Positions 62,968-64,000 of a stretch of 64,000 nucleotides of DNA are shown piece by piece; the first letter of the stretch is position 1; the number at the start of each line of letters is the position of its first letter. Origin of the DNA: Pararhodobacter zhoushanensis (GTDB lineage Bacteria > Pseudomonadota > Alphaproteobacteria > Rhodobacterales > Rhodobacteraceae); contig NZ_JAPDFL010000001.1 of the NCBI RefSeq assembly GCF_025949695.1, positions 2,235,501 to 2,299,500 on the forward strand, read 5' to 3'. The notes under the pieces are model-generated. The model saw only the letters and a program-made list of their open reading frames with translations. It was not told the DNA's origin and did not search any database. A program made the translations under genes and the position numbers.

Positions 62968-64000
62968 TCAACGCTCTTTTCGCCCCCGCGCGATCCCGTC
63001 CCGCACCAGCGCCCGCGCTTTCTCGCCATCCCACGCCCGCGCATCGACCATATCGGCCTCGATTGTCACGGTTTCGACCCCGGCCTGCTCCAGCGCCCGG
63101 GCAATGAACCGCGTGCCATAGCCCGAGGGGCGGTCGCTTTCCGGCACGATGATCACCGCCAGATCAATCCGTGCGCGCAGCGCTTCCTTGACGTGCCAGG
63201 CACCGGCCCAGGGCGGCTGGTGCAGGTGTTCGTTCAGGTCGATGGCCCGAGCGGCCAGCGCGCGCATCGGATCACCATGATCGGTGCGCAGATAGCCGTC
63301 AGCCGCAAAGGGCAGGTACATCGACCACGCGAACACGGCACCGAGGTTTTCAAACGCCTGATAGAATCCAGTGTCGAACCACAGGCCTGCGCCAATCCAC
63401 ATCATGCGCACCTGCTCGTCCTCAACCACCGCCGCGCCGTCGGCGATGCGCGCAGCCACCGCGTCGCGGAACCGCTCGGCATGCGCCAGCGCCCAGTCGC
63501 TGCCGCGGTGCCATTGCGGGATCATCACGTTGGGGATCATTTCCGAAATGCGGATCGGGCAGCGCGGGGCGTCGGCGATCATCTGTGCGGCCTCGTCGAA
63601 CAGGCGTTCCTGCCTGTCGATCCGCGCCATCAACCCCGCCAGTGCGCCGTCCGGCATGCGCCGCCCGGCGACCTTCTCGGCCAGAGCGGTGAGATCCTCG
63701 ATCTCGGCCACCATCAGGTCCAGCCGGTCGCCGCCGGTACCCTTTTCCCACCCGTCACGCAAGCCGTTCCACCAGTCGGATGCCGGATCAGGATGCCCCG
63801 GCGCGCTGAGAATGCGCAGCGGCGCGCCGGTCAGGCGCGCCCATTCGGCAAAGATCAGCGGATGGTCATCGGCACTGGCGCGCGCGCACAACAAACCCGG
63901 AGCGGGCAGGCCACCCCACGGTTGCATCTCGGGCCGGCCATCGATCGCTGCAAAGAGCGGCAGCGCCGAGTATTTGGCCAGCCGCCCGTGAAACCCGGCG
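62968..64000 (-). CDS. 2-hydroxyacyl-CoA dehydratase / benzoyl-CoA reductase-family subunit (partial, 5' end outside)
   Basis: The minus-strand frame is open from the stop at 62968 to the window end, so the N-terminus is missing; the ATG at 63927 is internal. About 344 residues are visible. GRLAKYSALPLFAAIDGRPEMQPWGG, CARASADDHPLIFAEWARLTG, FYQAFENLGAVFAWSMYLPFAADGYLR and RIDLAVIIVPESDRPSGYG resemble the HgdB/HadC/BcrC group, which holds a [4Fe-4S] cluster and eliminates water from 2-hydroxyacyl-CoA radically. Only two cysteines are in the visible part, in LLCAR and PRCPI. Its ATPase activator is not in the window. Confidence 0.72.
   Translation of the reverse strand, partial: AGFHGRLAKYSALPLFAAIDGRPEMQPWGGLPAPGLLCARASADDHPLIFAEWARLTGAPLRILSAPGHPDPASDWWNGLRDGWEKGTGGDRLDLMVAEIEDLTALAEKVAGRRMPDGALAGLMARIDRQERLFDEAAQMIADAPRCPIRISEMIPNVMIPQWHRGSDWALAHAERFRDAVAARIADGAAVVEDEQVRMMWIGAGLWFDTGFYQAFENLGAVFAWSMYLPFAADGYLRTDHGDPMRALAARAIDLNEHLHQPPWAGAWHVKEALRARIDLAVIIVPESDRPSGYGTRFIARALEQAGVETVTIEADMVDARAWDGEKARALVRDGIARGRKER

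Overview
The window looks like a piece of a Rhodobacterales (roseobacter-type) chromosome. The reasons are the high GC content, monomeric isocitrate dehydrogenase, three TRAP transporters, an MntR/MntH pair, a DUF4389 protein, the imelysin/di-haem oxidoreductase/DUF1513 iron operon, and dense catabolism genes for plant-derived aromatics. No rRNA, tRNA, CRISPR array, phage or transposase gene was seen.

Layout. 1-17 kb is mostly housekeeping: 3' part of icd, small hypothetical genes, an Asp/Asn hydroxylase, an esterase, an AbgB-like amidohydrolase, a MaoC-like protein, mntH and mntR around a palindromic operator, guaB, trpE with a PpiD-like foldase, and a SulP sulfate permease. 17.4-22.3 kb is a lower-pathway block for gallate/protocatechuate 4,5-cleavage products: galD, galC and galB on the minus strand, divergent from a DUF1932 dehydrogenase and a LysR-type regulator with two helix-turn-helix domains. 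22.3-31.8 kb resembles a hydroxycinnamate (coumarate/ferulate) pathway: feruloyl-CoA synthase and SDR on plus; crotonase, MarR regulator, amidohydrolase-type hydrolase, TRAP transporter and acyl-CoA dehydrogenase on minus. 32-39.2 kb holds a GntR regulator, a LigM/DesA-like tetrahydrofolate O-demethylase, a second TRAP transporter, two small accessory proteins and a MetF-like reductase. Together these three blocks suggest use of methoxylated lignin monomers: side-chain shortening, O-demethylation, then ring-cleavage product processing. No ring-cleavage dioxygenase is in the window.

39.3-45.7 kb is a minus-strand iron operon (imelysin, bfd, bfr, di-haem oxidoreductase, second imelysin, DUF1513, hydroxypyruvate isomerase). 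45.8-49 kb has aroQ and a DUF1800/DUF1501 pair. 49-53.9 kb is an RND efflux operon with a divergent GbsR-like regulator and a paired operator. 53.9-64 kb is an apparently single, ~10 kb minus-strand operon without an obvious described counterpart: 2-hydroxyacyl-CoA dehydratase-family protein, CaiB-type CoA-transferase, TRAP transporter, two atypical P450s and two PhzS-like flavoprotein monooxygenases. This is the best candidate for an undescribed system.

A family of GC-rich double-hairpin repeats with a conserved core (GTGGATATTT...GACAGAAAATG) occurs six times between genes; one copy supplies the start codon of galD. Three conserved genes (TRAP dctM, bfr, DUF1800) carry single-base frameshifts, which may be sequencing errors.
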